From NCBI RefSeq assembly GCF_003337415.1, contig NZ_QPJT01000014.1:56619-120618 (forward strand): DNA of 64,000 nt, read 5' to 3'. Of this stretch, positions 43,801 through 53,010 are shown one piece after another (position 1 is the first letter of the stretch; every line of letters begins with the position of its first letter). Source of the DNA: Anaerobacterium chartisolvens. Its GTDB lineage: Bacteria > Bacillota > Clostridia > Acetivibrionales > DSM-27016. The notes beneath the pieces are model-generated. The model worked only from the letters and a program-made list of their open reading frames with translations, made no database searches and was not told the DNA's origin. A program made the translations under genes and the position numbers.

Positions 43801-44222
43801 GTAAGATAGAGCTCAGGCTTGATGGCATTTCCGGGCCTGTGATAGGCACCTGTACCGTTCCCGGAACAGAAGATTGGCAGAATTGGATTGATGTAAGGTG
43901 TGATGTCAGCGGTGCAAACGGTGAGCATGACCTGTACCTGAAATATATCGGGGAAAGCGGGTACCTGTTTAATATCAGCGGGTTTATATTCGGGAAAGAA
44001 ATTATCCCGGAAAAGCTGCTGGGTGATTTGAATTTCGATGGAAAAATAGATTCTATAGACTTCACCCTGATGAAAAAGCACATTTTGGGGCTGGAACTCC
44101 TTGAAGACCTGACACCGGCTGACTTAGACGGAAGCGGGGGAGTCAATTCACTGGACTTTTCCTTGCTCAAGCAATATTTACTGGAAATTATAAGTGAGTT
44201 TCCCGGAAAAGGTACATTATAA
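40869..44222 (+). CDS. Cellulosomal GH59 beta-galactosidase, CBM6-dockerin
   Basis: The 1117-residue protein starts after AAAGGAGGAAAA. Signal peptide (1-31), then a GH59 module: FKGFGVLSGNSSSALLMDY, then YVNPGVNEQGPDLTW (acid/base Glu expected in NEQ) and EVWNSEAQATFS (Glu nucleophile), with a beta-sandwich to about 505 and a lectin-like domain to about 780 as in galactocerebrosidases. A linker domain (about 790-910), CBM6 (917-1045) and a dockerin (1051-1112) follow. Bacterial GH59 enzymes are beta-galactosidases; beta-galactose on arabinoxylan or arabinogalactan is the probable target. It is by far the longest member of its neighbourhood apart from GH95. Confidence 0.92.
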   Translation: MRRNILSILLLIALATTLFQITPLNRVTAADASITLDGNNIKSGNVNGLTFKGFGVLSGNSSSALLMDYKSEHPEKYAELLKILFGGTRPVMTQVKIEMGNDRNNSTGPDPSTMRLENEAANVRRHPGFELAADAKRVNPDIKVSILRWNAPGWVNNNDKVYAWYKKTILAAYRQYGYMVDYVNPGVNEQGPDLTWTKAFANRVKTDSTGFNDSTEKALYNSIKVVISDEAGLGSFGGSMVNDSSLRDAVTVAAYHYNTDDNSAGNFKQLADQFDKEVWNSEAQATFSNTSFRPNNNMKDPTVAGTGIGGINGPLEMGNTIIKGFVNSRRTHFIYQPAIGSFYEGGQYCFKELISARDPWSGWMHYDGGLVILRHFSWFANTGWENQSNTAGIWRAVPQSSYTGATGTNPINGRNGTPSYMTMASPDKLNFSTVFINDSEYSKTYTLKTVNMRYAGTPSLEVWETRAADKGAAFNSSYMKYLGKLAANNGSYTINVKPYSIVTVTTLDNNGNGEFKAPLPTEGERTVLDTDITGSVQDTGDNILYADDFDYSRKTVPVIGAGGKITGTESYINSRGGSKSIIPRYTSDRNGAFEAYLPDGSDNYVLRQQVDRSAMGLGGTWNNGSPITGIGDNRWLNYKASVDVSFEHNSTEGGDNYAAIGARQQGGGNSHYMNGTPYFLKFWFDGGWSMWVDGKSVASGNVVSGSGGVKINNFITAYNAWHNIAIQVAGNKVTSYLDGVVLADYTDSKPRLSGRIDLGSGYYYTRFDNLKVEKVDGFPPYYSELLDNLEMHDLSAAPAAKLVYEGAWAHANGKSMYNYQRSLSTSQRAGAVLQYTFIGNGLDILGPNDGSAKLEVTVDGKVVNSSAGTMSSGEFYQTFTLRGLDYGKHTVSLKVVSGTLVVDAVAVISDIIKSRTAFSHIRAESYNAQSGIQNVSNSEGGEAVGYIENGDYTVYKKIDFESGATSFQARVSSATGGGKIELRLDGISGPVIGTCTVPGTEDWQNWIDVRCDVSGANGEHDLYLKYIGESGYLFNISGFIFGKEIIPEKLLGDLNFDGKIDSIDFTLMKKHILGLELLEDLTPADLDGSGGVNSLDFSLLKQYLLEIISEFPGKGTL

Positions 44223-44301
44223 ACAGGTAAAATATCAAATATTATATCTAAAGGCTTAAGGAAATTTAAATATCAAGAAAAAAATAATTGGAGGTAGGTT
44301 T

Positions 44302-46248
44302 ATGAAAAAATTATGTAAGGCAATAGCTTTTTTGTTTATTGTTTCTCTATTTCTTCCGGCAATGTGTTATGCCGATAACCCGATGGTACAGACTCTTTAT
44401 ACCGCTGATCCTGCACCAATGGTGTATGATGACACTTGCTACGTTTTTACCACACATGATGAGGATACAATAGTAAACAACTTTTATACTATGAACGACT
44501 GGAGATGCTATTCCTCAAAAGACATGGTGAACTGGACAGATCACGGGTCGCCGTTGTCTTACAACACATTTAGCTGGGCTCAAGGCGATGCATGGGCAGG
44601 ACAGGTTATCCAAAGGAACGGGAAGTTTTATTTCTACGTTCCCATGACCAGAAAAAATGCCGGGGGCGCGCGAGTAATCGGTGTAGCGGTGTCGGACAGC
44701 CTGACGGGGCCTTATACAGATGCTCTTGGAAAGCCTCTGATAACGAATCACGGGGCGCGGGACATTGACCCGACGGTATACATAGACAATAACGGACAGG
44801 CATACCTATATTGGGGAAACGGAAGCCTTTACCATGTGAAATTAAATCAGGATATGATTTCTTATTCGGGCGGTATTGTTGAGGCATCTCCCAAACCGAC
44901 GAGCTTTATAGAGGGCCCGTGGTTTTACAAGCGTAATAACTTATACTACATGGTATATGCGGGAATGGGCTCGGGAGGCGAAGACATCCGCTACGCCACA
45001 AGCACAAGCCCTACCGGGCCATGGTCCTATAAAGGCGTTATAATGAATTCTAAAAACAGCTATACCAACCATCCCGGAGTGATTGATTATAAAGGGAATT
45101 CATACATGTTTTATCATACGGGCGAGTTGCCGGGGGGAGGCAGCTACCACCGTTCGGTATGCGTTGAACAGTTCAACTACAATGCCGACGGCACCATTCC
45201 AAGCATTCCCATGACTAAAAACGGCCCCGCACAGATCGGCAATCTGGACCCGTATGTTAAAAACGAGGGTGAAACAATTTGCTGGAGCTCAGGCGTTAAA
45301 ACGGAAAAATGCAGTGAGGGCGGAATGAATGTATGCAATATCGACAACGGTGACTATATAAAGGTAAAGGGAGTTGATTTCGGTTCAGGTGCCACATCCT
45401 TTGATGCAAGAGTATCCTCGGCAACCAGCGGAGGGAATATTGAGCTTCGGCTTGACAGTCCGACAGGGAAGCTAATCGGAACCTGTGCCGTTTCGGGTAC
45501 GGGAGGCTGGCAGACCTGGACTACTAAATCCTGCGACATAAGCGGTGCGTCCGGGGTACATGATCTGTATCTGAAATTTACCGGCGGAAGCGGCTCTCTG
45601 CTGAATCTCAACTGGTGGAAGTTTGGCGGAAATGTACCCGCCGAGCCAAAATCGGCTTTTGAAAAGATTGAGGGAGAAAGCTATGACGTTCAGTCTGGAA
45701 TCCAGAGCGTAAGCTGCTCCGAAGGCGGAGAGGCAGTAGGATACACAGAAAACGGCGATTACACCGCCTATAAAAAAATTGATTTCGGCAGCGGGGCGAC
45801 AGGCTTTCAGGCCAGAGTGTCCAGTGCTACCAGCGGAGGCAAGATAGAGATTAGGCTTGACAGCATCACCGGCCCTGTAGTAGGAACCTGTACAGTTCCC
45901 GGAACAGGCGATTGGCAGACTTGGGTCGATGTAAGGTGTGATGTCAGCGGCGCAAGCGGCGAGCATGATCTATACCTGAAATATACGGGCGGAAGCGGAT
46001 ACCTGTTCAACGTCAACTGGTTCACATTCAGCAAGGGAAGCATTCCTGAAAAGCTGCTGGGCGACTTAAATTCCGATGGGAAAATAGACTCCATAGATTT
46101 CACCCTGATGAAAAAGCACATTTTGGGACTGGAACTCCTTGAAGACCTGACACCGGCTGATCTGGACGGCAACGGTGGGGTCAATTCACTGGACTTTTCT
46201 CTGCTTAAACAATATCTGTTGGGAATTATATCAGAATTTCCCGGATAA
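44302..46248 (+). CDS. Cellulosomal GH43_29 arabinofuranosidase, CBM6-CBM6-dockerin
   Basis: 648 residues: signal peptide (1-25), GH43 module (26-315, NPMVQTLYTADPAPMVYDDT; FIEGPWFYKRNNLYYMV), a divergent CBM6 (about 320-440, NIDNGDYIKVKGVDFGSGA), a standard CBM6 (about 452-578) and a dockerin (585-648). It is a close paralogue of the N-terminal part of the gene at 31122 but lacks the CE6 esterase. GH43_29 members remove arabinofuranose from arabinoxylan. Keeping both paralogues may allow different linkage preferences. Confidence 0.93.
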   Translation: MKKLCKAIAFLFIVSLFLPAMCYADNPMVQTLYTADPAPMVYDDTCYVFTTHDEDTIVNNFYTMNDWRCYSSKDMVNWTDHGSPLSYNTFSWAQGDAWAGQVIQRNGKFYFYVPMTRKNAGGARVIGVAVSDSLTGPYTDALGKPLITNHGARDIDPTVYIDNNGQAYLYWGNGSLYHVKLNQDMISYSGGIVEASPKPTSFIEGPWFYKRNNLYYMVYAGMGSGGEDIRYATSTSPTGPWSYKGVIMNSKNSYTNHPGVIDYKGNSYMFYHTGELPGGGSYHRSVCVEQFNYNADGTIPSIPMTKNGPAQIGNLDPYVKNEGETICWSSGVKTEKCSEGGMNVCNIDNGDYIKVKGVDFGSGATSFDARVSSATSGGNIELRLDSPTGKLIGTCAVSGTGGWQTWTTKSCDISGASGVHDLYLKFTGGSGSLLNLNWWKFGGNVPAEPKSAFEKIEGESYDVQSGIQSVSCSEGGEAVGYTENGDYTAYKKIDFGSGATGFQARVSSATSGGKIEIRLDSITGPVVGTCTVPGTGDWQTWVDVRCDVSGASGEHDLYLKYTGGSGYLFNVNWFTFSKGSIPEKLLGDLNSDGKIDSIDFTLMKKHILGLELLEDLTPADLDGNGGVNSLDFSLLKQYLLGIISEFPG

Positions 46249-46298
46249 AGCATATTGCTATGAGCTTTAATTATTCTTTAAGAAGGGAATGGTTAATT

Positions 46299-48338
46299 AT
46301 GAAAAAGGGTTCAGCGATTTTTATAGGATTGGTTATGTTAATGGTATTTCAAATGACGGCATCTGCCGCGTCGTTTATGGATTATTTTAAGCCGATGCCC
46401 ATTATAGAGGCTTTGTCCTCTTCCTGCTGGGGTGCCCCGGAGGTGGGCCCCCGCGATCAGTCAAACGGTCTGGAAGACAAAACCATGTCGAGGTATTGTT
46501 ACTGGGATGGGGGAATAATTAAGGGGCCTGACGGCACGTATCACATGTTTGCCAGCCGCTGGAACCAGTCTGCCGGCCATAACGGATGGTTCGGCTCGGT
46601 GGCCGTTCATGCCACAAGCTCCAACCTATATGGGCCTTATACCGATAAGGGGCTGTGCTGGCCCAACGATCAGGGCGGCAAGGGTCATAATGTAGTTCCG
46701 TTCCAACTGAAGGATGGGCGGTATGCTATACTTGTCAGTGAAACCAGGCGTCCGGCCGACATTTTTGTCTCCAATTCTCTGGATGGGCCATGGTCAAAGC
46801 TGGGCAGCGTATCAATAGCTCAAAACTCGTACTCATCGCTTTATACCGCATCAAATGTGTACATTATGCTTCGTCCCGACGGGCGTTATGGCTTGATTGA
46901 AAGAGATGCCGTAATAGGTATTTCCGATAACGTTCTTGGGCCTTACGTTATTCAAGGTACCAATATTTATGCTAAAACGCCCGGCTGCCCGACGGTCAAC
47001 ATGGAAGATCCCGTTATGTGGTATAGCGGCGGCCTGTATCATATTGTTGCCAACAAGTGGGATACGCGTAAAGCATACCACCTCACTTCAGAGGACGGTA
47101 TAAGCAATTGGAAGCTGGATTCAGGGTATGCCTACGACCCTACCGCGAATTTTTTACGCTATACCGATGGTACGGTTAACCGTTGGAACAAGCTGGAGCG
47201 TCCCAATGTATATATGGAGGACGGCCATGTGGTTGCGATGCTGCTTTCAGCGATAGATGTTGCAAAGGACAAGGACTTAGGCAACGACAGGCACGGCAGC
47301 AAGGTTATTGTTGTCCCGTTTGACGGTGCTGCCTTAGACGGAGGAATTACAACGCCTCCTGATCGCAGATCAGCCTTTACCAAGATTGAAGCGGAAAGCT
47401 ACAATAATCAATCGGGAGTCCAAACCGAAACCTGCACCGAAGGCGGCCTGGATGTTGGGTATATTGAAAACGGGGATTATACCGTATACAAAAATATTGA
47501 TTTCGGGAACGGAGCATTAGCTTTTCAGGCAAGGGCAGCTACCAGCACTCAGGGAGGAAATATAGAGATAAGGCTTGACAGCATTAACGGGCCTCTGGTT
47601 GGGACATGCCCTGTTGGTACAACAGGCGGCTTCCAGAATTGGGTTGACGTAAGCTGCAATATCAGCGGAGCAAGCGGAAAGCACGATCTGTACCTTAAAT
47701 TCACGGGGGGAAGCGGGTATCTGTTCAACCTTAACTGGTTTCAGTTTACACAATCCGCCTTTTCACGGATAGAAGCAGAGAGCTACAGCGGCTTAAGCTC
47801 CTCAAGTATTCAGATAGCCGACACTCCCGACGGAGGAAAGAGTCTTGCTTATGTAGAGAATGGCAATTATGCTATATACGGAAAGGTAGACTTTGGAAGC
47901 GGAGCGTCATCCTTTAAGGCCAAGGTTGCAGCCGCAGGAACCACCAGCATTGATGTGAGGCTGGGAAGCTCGACGGGCACGCTTATAGGCACCTTGCCTG
48001 TGGCATCTACGGGGGGCTGGAATGAGTATCAGGATCAGAGCTGCGCCATAGACAAGGTTACAGGGATAAAGGATGTATATCTGGTATTCAAAGGCTCAGT
48101 TAATTTAGACTGCTTCTCATTTGCCGAGAAAGACGGCCCTGGCACGGTAACTCTGGGAGATTTGAATTCAGATGGCAAAATAGACTCAGTAGACTTCCTG
48201 CTTATGAAAAAGCACATTCTGGAGATGGAGGTGCTTTCTGATCCAGCATGTGCAGACTTAGACGGTAATGGAGCGGTTAACACGGTTGATATGCTGCTGC
48301 TCAAGCAATACCTGCTAGGGATTATAACGGGGTTTTAG
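46299..48338 (+). CDS. Unassigned five-bladed beta-propeller glycosidase, CBM6-CBM6-dockerin
   Basis: ATG 46299 directly precedes the signal peptide (MKKGSAIFIGLVMLMV) and follows AGAAGGGA; an upstream ATG at 46260 has no ribosome site. The catalytic region (25-350) repeats propeller-like blades (YWDGGIIKGPDGTYHMFASR; MEDPVMWYSGGLYHIVANKW; ERPNVYMEDGHVVAML) and looks related to clan GH-F/J enzymes, but I cannot place it in a numbered family. Likely acidic residues lie in YCYWDGG, SETRRPAD and NMEDPV. Two CBM6 modules (about 359 and 487; same pairing as in the GH27 protein at 1046) and a dockerin (617-678) follow. The neighbourhood suggests a side-chain-removing exo-glycosidase of arabinoxylan or galactan. 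Confidence 0.8.
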   Translation: MKKGSAIFIGLVMLMVFQMTASAASFMDYFKPMPIIEALSSSCWGAPEVGPRDQSNGLEDKTMSRYCYWDGGIIKGPDGTYHMFASRWNQSAGHNGWFGSVAVHATSSNLYGPYTDKGLCWPNDQGGKGHNVVPFQLKDGRYAILVSETRRPADIFVSNSLDGPWSKLGSVSIAQNSYSSLYTASNVYIMLRPDGRYGLIERDAVIGISDNVLGPYVIQGTNIYAKTPGCPTVNMEDPVMWYSGGLYHIVANKWDTRKAYHLTSEDGISNWKLDSGYAYDPTANFLRYTDGTVNRWNKLERPNVYMEDGHVVAMLLSAIDVAKDKDLGNDRHGSKVIVVPFDGAALDGGITTPPDRRSAFTKIEAESYNNQSGVQTETCTEGGLDVGYIENGDYTVYKNIDFGNGALAFQARAATSTQGGNIEIRLDSINGPLVGTCPVGTTGGFQNWVDVSCNISGASGKHDLYLKFTGGSGYLFNLNWFQFTQSAFSRIEAESYSGLSSSSIQIADTPDGGKSLAYVENGNYAIYGKVDFGSGASSFKAKVAAAGTTSIDVRLGSSTGTLIGTLPVASTGGWNEYQDQSCAIDKVTGIKDVYLVFKGSVNLDCFSFAEKDGPGTVTLGDLNSDGKIDSVDFLLMKKHILEMEVLSDPACADLDGNGAVNTVDMLLLKQYLLGIITGF

Positions 48339-48351
48339 GATAAGATGTAAT

Positions 48352-48414
48352 GACAGCCTGACAAGATGACGACGTGGCTTATAGACTTATGCAGGTGCAT
48401 CAAAGCAGGCTGTC
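48352..48414 (+). terminator. Intercistronic hairpin before the GH146 gene
   Basis: GACAGCCTG (48352-48360) and CAGGCTGTC (48406-48414) are perfectly complementary, with a 45-base loop and a following GTTTGATT. It may separate or stabilise the neighbouring messages. Confidence 0.5.
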
Positions 48415-48456
48415 GTTTGATTAAACTAAGAGAAGATTATTAAGGGAGGCTATATT

Positions 48457-51081
48457 ATGACTTACAAATTTAAAAAGACAGTAAGCATGTATCTAATAGG
48501 TCTGCTATCATTTTCCTTTATATTTATTGCTCAGACACCTTTATCGGTGAATTCGGCAAGCGTTGAACTGATAAAGCAGTTTGATATGGAGCAGGTGAAA
48601 ATAACAGATCCTTATTATGTAAATGCTCTTAACAAAGATGTAGAGTATTTAAGATCAATTGACCCCAACCGTTTGCTGGCTGGGTTTAAAAAAGCGGCAG
48701 GGCTGTCAACGTCCTACAGTAATTATGGCGGCTGGGAGAACAACACCCTGATTCAGGGGCACACAATGGGTCATTATATGACGGCACTTGCTCAGGCTTA
48801 TAAAAACACCAAGTCTGACAGTACGGTAAACGCGGATTTAAAAAACCGTATTGATTTGATTATATCAGAGCTGCAGGCTTGCCAGAATAAAAACGGCAAC
48901 GGATATTTATTTGCAACCTCATCAACTCAATTTGACGTTGTCGAAGGAAAGGTCTCCGGTTCAAGCTGGGTGCCATGGTATACAATGCATAAGATTATGA
49001 CGGGACTTATTGACATTTACAAGCTGCAAGGGAATCCCGCGGCATTGACAGTGGCAAGCAATCTGGGGAATTGGATTTACAACAGGGCAAACTCATGGAA
49101 TTCATCCACACAGGCAAGAGTATTGGGCGTGGAGTATGGGGGCATGAATGACTGCCTTTATGAGCTTTATAAGCTGACGGGCAACAGCAATCATTTGACC
49201 GCGGCGCATAAATTTGACGAAACGGCGCTTTTTAATACCATAGCGGCTGGAAACAACAATTTACCGGGCAGACATGCCAACACTACAATTCCAAAATTCA
49301 TCGGAGCCTTGAACCGCTACAGCACATTAGGAACGAGTGAGGCCTCTTATTTGACTGCGGCACAGCAGTTCTGGACTATCGTACTCAGAGACCATACCTA
49401 TGTAACGGGAGGTAACAGTCAGGATGAGCATTTCAGAGCCGCAGGGAAGCTCGATGCATACCGGGACAATGTAAACAATGAAACCTGCAATTCGTATAAT
49501 ATGCTGAAGCTTTCCCGAGAGCTGTTCAGAGCAACCGGCGATGTCAAATATGCCGACTACTATGAGAATGCATACATAAATGAAATCATGGCCTCTCAGA
49601 ATCCTGAAACTGGAATGGCTACATACTTTAAGGCAATGGGTACGGGGTACTTCAAGGTATTCAGCTCGCAATTCAATCATTTCTGGTGCTGTACGGGAAC
49701 GGGAATGGAAAACTTTACAAAGCTTAATGACAGCATTTATTTTAACAACGGATCGGATCTGTATGTAAACATGTACTTAAGCTCGACGCTGAACTGGAGT
49801 GAAAAGGGGCTTTCATTAACCCAGCAGGCCGATATACCTTTATCTGATACCGTAACCTTTACCATTAACAGCGCTCCTGCTTCCGCGATGAAGGTTAAAT
49901 TCAGATCACCCTCGTGGATTGCTGCAGGCCAAAATGCCATAGTCAAGGTTAATGGCACTGCGGTTAACGTTGCTAAAGTAAACGGGTATCTTGATGTCAG
50001 CAGGGTTTGGAAGGCAGGGGATACAGTAGAGCTTACCATGCCTGCCGAAGTAAAGGTATCAAGACTGACTGACAACCGAAATGCGGTAGCCTTCACATAC
50101 GGCCCGCTTGTATTAAGTGCCGGGCTTGGGACTCAGAGCATGACAACCCAGTCTCATGGGGTTTCGGTGTTAAAAGCCACCAGAAATGTATCCATTAAAG
50201 AAACTATAAATATAAATACGGCGGCAAGCCCAAGTATAGACGGCTGGGTTGGCAATATTAAGAATAATCTGGTTCGGATACCGGGAAAGCTGGAATTTGT
50301 CTTGAGAAATACCGATGAGGATAATAATTTGAAATTCACTCCTCATTATAAAAGGTATACCGACAGATATGGTATTTACTTTAAGCTTGGTACATATCAG
50401 GGCGATCAGCCTACAGATAATTTAATTGCCAATACCGGCTTCGAGTCAGGAAACACTACGGGATGGGCCGTTAATGGCGCGGGCTCAATTGCCGTATCAA
50501 ATGCCCAGAAGCATTCAGGAACTTATAGTGTTCTGCATACCGGCAGAACCTCGTCATGGAACGGACCTATTTATAACATGACGTCCAGAGTAAAAAACGG
50601 CGAGACTTATACCTGTTCCGGGTGGGTAAGGCTGGATAATGCCGCAAGTGCTCCCGTTATAATGACTATCAAAAAAACCGATGACAGCGGAACCTCCTAT
50701 ACCAATATCGCTTCTTCCACAGCAAGCAACAGCTCCTGGGTTGAGCTTACGGGTAAATATACCTTGGATGTTGACGGAGGCTTAAGCGAGCTGAGTATAT
50801 ATTTTGAGGGGCCTGACAGCGGAATTAATTTGTATGTAGACGATGCTTCGGTTAAAGTTTATACGGGTGGCAGCGAGCAAAAATATGGAGATGTCAACGA
50901 TGACGGAAGTATTAATACAACTGATTTTGCACTGCTAAAGCAGTATTTGATGGGAATGCAGGTGGATATAAATCTACAGGCGGCCGATTTGAACGGTGAT
51001 AATTCCGTAACGTCAGTGGATTTTGCAATTTTAAAGCAATATTTGCTTGGACTTATAGAAGAGCTTCCATTAACTCCTTAA
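48457..51081 (+). CDS. Cellulosomal GH146 beta-L-arabinofuranosidase, CBM22-like, dockerin
   Basis: This 874-residue protein starts after AAGGGAGGC. Signal peptide (1-33); an (alpha/alpha)6 GH127/GH146 module (35-640, former DUF1680) with GGWENNTLIQGHTMGHYM, the zinc-site cysteines in NETCNSYNMLKL and HFWCCTGTGMENF, the latter holding the presumed Cys nucleophile; a CBM22/CBM4_9-like sandwich (about 654-805, NLIANTGFESGN); dockerin (809-872). The CCTGTG arrangement favours GH146 or GH127. It is the only dockerin enzyme here with no CBM6, and its dockerin differs from all others. It hydrolyses beta-L-arabinofuranosides, known on plant arabinans and glycoproteins. It is the intact relative of the relic at 40363. 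Confidence 0.92.
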   Translation: MTYKFKKTVSMYLIGLLSFSFIFIAQTPLSVNSASVELIKQFDMEQVKITDPYYVNALNKDVEYLRSIDPNRLLAGFKKAAGLSTSYSNYGGWENNTLIQGHTMGHYMTALAQAYKNTKSDSTVNADLKNRIDLIISELQACQNKNGNGYLFATSSTQFDVVEGKVSGSSWVPWYTMHKIMTGLIDIYKLQGNPAALTVASNLGNWIYNRANSWNSSTQARVLGVEYGGMNDCLYELYKLTGNSNHLTAAHKFDETALFNTIAAGNNNLPGRHANTTIPKFIGALNRYSTLGTSEASYLTAAQQFWTIVLRDHTYVTGGNSQDEHFRAAGKLDAYRDNVNNETCNSYNMLKLSRELFRATGDVKYADYYENAYINEIMASQNPETGMATYFKAMGTGYFKVFSSQFNHFWCCTGTGMENFTKLNDSIYFNNGSDLYVNMYLSSTLNWSEKGLSLTQQADIPLSDTVTFTINSAPASAMKVKFRSPSWIAAGQNAIVKVNGTAVNVAKVNGYLDVSRVWKAGDTVELTMPAEVKVSRLTDNRNAVAFTYGPLVLSAGLGTQSMTTQSHGVSVLKATRNVSIKETININTAASPSIDGWVGNIKNNLVRIPGKLEFVLRNTDEDNNLKFTPHYKRYTDRYGIYFKLGTYQGDQPTDNLIANTGFESGNTTGWAVNGAGSIAVSNAQKHSGTYSVLHTGRTSSWNGPIYNMTSRVKNGETYTCSGWVRLDNAASAPVIMTIKKTDDSGTSYTNIASSTASNSSWVELTGKYTLDVDGGLSELSIYFEGPDSGINLYVDDASVKVYTGGSEQKYGDVNDDGSINTTDFALLKQYLMGMQVDINLQAADLNGDNSVTSVDFAILKQYLLGLIEELPLTP

Positions 51082-51092
51082 AATAATCCAAA

Positions 51093-51134
51093 CGGCCGGA
51101 CAAGATGCACACGCTGGTGTGCCTTTTCCGGCCG
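51093..51134 (+). terminator. Terminator of the main dockerin cluster
   Basis: CGGCCGGA (51093-51100) pairs with TCCGGCCG (51127-51134), and the inner GCACAC/GTGTGC pair extends the stem. It begins 12 bases after the GH146 stop. Confidence 0.8.
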
Positions 51135-51196
51135 GAATTTGCTAAAGCCTGCCTGCCGACGTAAACAAAGCTGTGTGATATGATATTATATAGGAT

Positions 51197-51272
51197 GCGA
51201 TAAAGATTTTACAAACATAGAGGATATAATTGCTTACATCAAGTTATATCCTCCATGTAAAATCTTTATCGC
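51197..51272. repeat. Long inverted repeat between cluster and CcdA gene
   Basis: Arms 51197-51229 and 51244-51272 pair over about 27 bases with one bulge; the loop is 14 bases. The stem contains GCGATAAAGATTTTAC and GAGGATATAA. It lies after the terminator and could be a bidirectional terminator for convergent readthrough or a small mobile remnant. It shares ATATCCTCC and ATGTAAAAT with 13402-13431. Confidence 0.65.
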
Positions 51273-51355
51273 TACATATATAGATTGTGAAAATATGCTT
51301 GTCCTGCGGGATAAAAAGGACTTTGACGGGAAACAAGCTCGAATGGGGGTAAAAA

Positions 51356-52495
51356 ATGAGAAGACCATTGTTTATTCCTTTAATACTGCTGCTTGCAATA
51401 TTGATGTCCGGCTATGGGACTTTAGCAGCAAATGGGGATAAGATTGTAGCAGTTTACTTTTACAGCCCCACCTGTGCTTCATGTGACGGGGTATCGGAGC
51501 TTCTTGAAAAATACGGCGAAATGCATGAAAATCTTGAACTTAGAAAATACGATATATCCGATTTGAGAAATAAAAGCCTTATGAACGATTACATTCAGGC
51601 TTATGGAGTCCCGGAGGAGGATGACGGTATCATTCCCATCATTTTCATAGGAGACAAGTATTTTGCTGATGTAGAGACAATAAGGAGGGGGCTTGAAACG
51701 GAAATAACCTCCCCGACAGCTAAAACCCTTGAAATTCAAAGCTCCGGCGCCGGCGGTTACCAAAAGGAGCTGGAGAGATTTAAGGGGCTTAAATGGGCAA
51801 GCGTGCTATTTGCGGGGCTGGTTAACGGAATAAATCCATGCTCAATGTCTATGCTGCTCTTTTTCCTGTCCCTTTTAACAGTAAAGCGGGTAAAAATACT
51901 GAAAATCGGGGTGTGCTTTGCTTTGGGCAAATTTTTAATGTATCTTTTGCTGGGAACAGCACTCTTCCGTTTTTTGTCATTCTTTAATTTCGCTGCCTTA
52001 AGTGGAGTAATAAAGGCATTGCTTGCAGTGACGCTGGTGATTTTAATCATTATGAACATGCAGGATTTTCTTGCGGCTAAGGCTGAAAGGTACGGCAGCA
52101 TAAAGCTCCAGCTTCCCGAAAGGCTCAGGAAATTCAATCATGGCATAATTAAAAGGGTATCGGGATTTTCACGTCTGGACAGCGCGCTCTTCATAAGCTT
52201 TTTTCTTGGTGCTGCTATTTCGCTGGGGGAGTTTTTGTGTACAGGCCAGATATACTTAGCTGTCATAATAACAATTTTTCAAACCGCCCCGGATCTTGGC
52301 TCACAGGCACTGAGCTATCTTATTATATATAACCTCGGGCTGATATTGCCCCTTTTAATACTTACATTGGCAGTATATAAGGGGAGAGAGGTTTTTGATG
52401 TATCGGACGCAATAAGGGAAAGGCTTCATATTATAAAAATTATAAACATACTGCTGCTTTTTGTGCTGGGAGTTATTATATTTTTGTTCTTCTAA
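51356..52495 (+). CDS. Thioredoxin-CcdA/DsbD fusion membrane protein
   Basis: The 379-residue protein has an N-terminal signal or anchor (1-24), an extracellular thioredoxin-like domain (27-110) with the active site YSPTCASCDGV, and a polytopic CcdA-like membrane domain (about 140-379). The latter has a Cys in GINPCSMSMLLFF and another in SLGEFLCTGQIYL, the pair expected to pass electrons across the membrane. Such proteins reduce disulfides of secreted substrates using cytoplasmic thioredoxin. The membrane-anchored thioredoxin-like protein at 24929 is a candidate client. The start is set by GGGGGTAAAAA just upstream, which is a fair but not ideal ribosome site. Confidence 0.85.
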   Translation: MRRPLFIPLILLLAILMSGYGTLAANGDKIVAVYFYSPTCASCDGVSELLEKYGEMHENLELRKYDISDLRNKSLMNDYIQAYGVPEEDDGIIPIIFIGDKYFADVETIRRGLETEITSPTAKTLEIQSSGAGGYQKELERFKGLKWASVLFAGLVNGINPCSMSMLLFFLSLLTVKRVKILKIGVCFALGKFLMYLLLGTALFRFLSFFNFAALSGVIKALLAVTLVILIIMNMQDFLAAKAERYGSIKLQLPERLRKFNHGIIKRVSGFSRLDSALFISFFLGAAISLGEFLCTGQIYLAVIITIFQTAPDLGSQALSYLIIYNLGLILPLLILTLAVYKGREVFDVSDAIRERLHIIKIINILLLFVLGVIIFLFF

Positions 52496-52520
52496 TCTTA
52501 AATATAGAGGTGTAAGCCAT

Positions 52521-52826
52521 ATGCAGCCCAAAAAAATAATATTTATAGGCAAGGACGGCACAACCAGGCTGGAGTGCAGACTGAGCTCCCTGCCCTTAAA
52601 TGAAGAAAAGGTAATAGAAAAAAGCATAGAATTGTTTAATGATTGTGAGCCATGTATCATTCATAGATCCTTTGCAGTAAAGAAGCTGCTGCTGAAAATT
52701 GAAGAATACTTTAATAAAATGCTTGCAGATGGCAACAGGCAAATATTCTGGGGAGATGTTCCGCCGGATATCAGAGCGCTTTTGCGTTTAAGTGAGGATG
52801 TGGCAACACTCAGGCTGGATTTATAA
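52521..52826 (+). CDS. Small conserved-looking protein of unknown function
   Basis: ATG 52521 follows GAGGTG with good spacing, giving 101 residues; a longer frame from 52461 would overlap the CcdA gene and lacks a ribosome site. The product is soluble, with a beta-strand start (KKIIFIGKDGTTRLEC) and a helix-rich remainder, and contains CEPC followed by His (NDCEPCIIHRS). I do not recognise a family. Its position 25 bases after the thioredoxin-CcdA gene suggests cotranscription and perhaps a redox-related or metal-binding role, but that is only a guess. Confidence 0.6.
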   Translation: MQPKKIIFIGKDGTTRLECRLSSLPLNEEKVIEKSIELFNDCEPCIIHRSFAVKKLLLKIEEYFNKMLADGNRQIFWGDVPPDIRALLRLSEDVATLRLDL

Positions 52827-53010
52827 AGTATTGGAGGCGGGAGGTTTTTGTATTGTGAGGGTATTTACAAAAAAAAACGACATAACTCAAAGAAATATTC
52901 TATTTATAAATAGGTAGAATTAAGGTAAAATAGTATTACATAATTGATGAACATATTTTAATCCTTTAAAATCGCCCCTTTCTCAATTCATATAAGTAGT
53001 AAAGCTTGAT

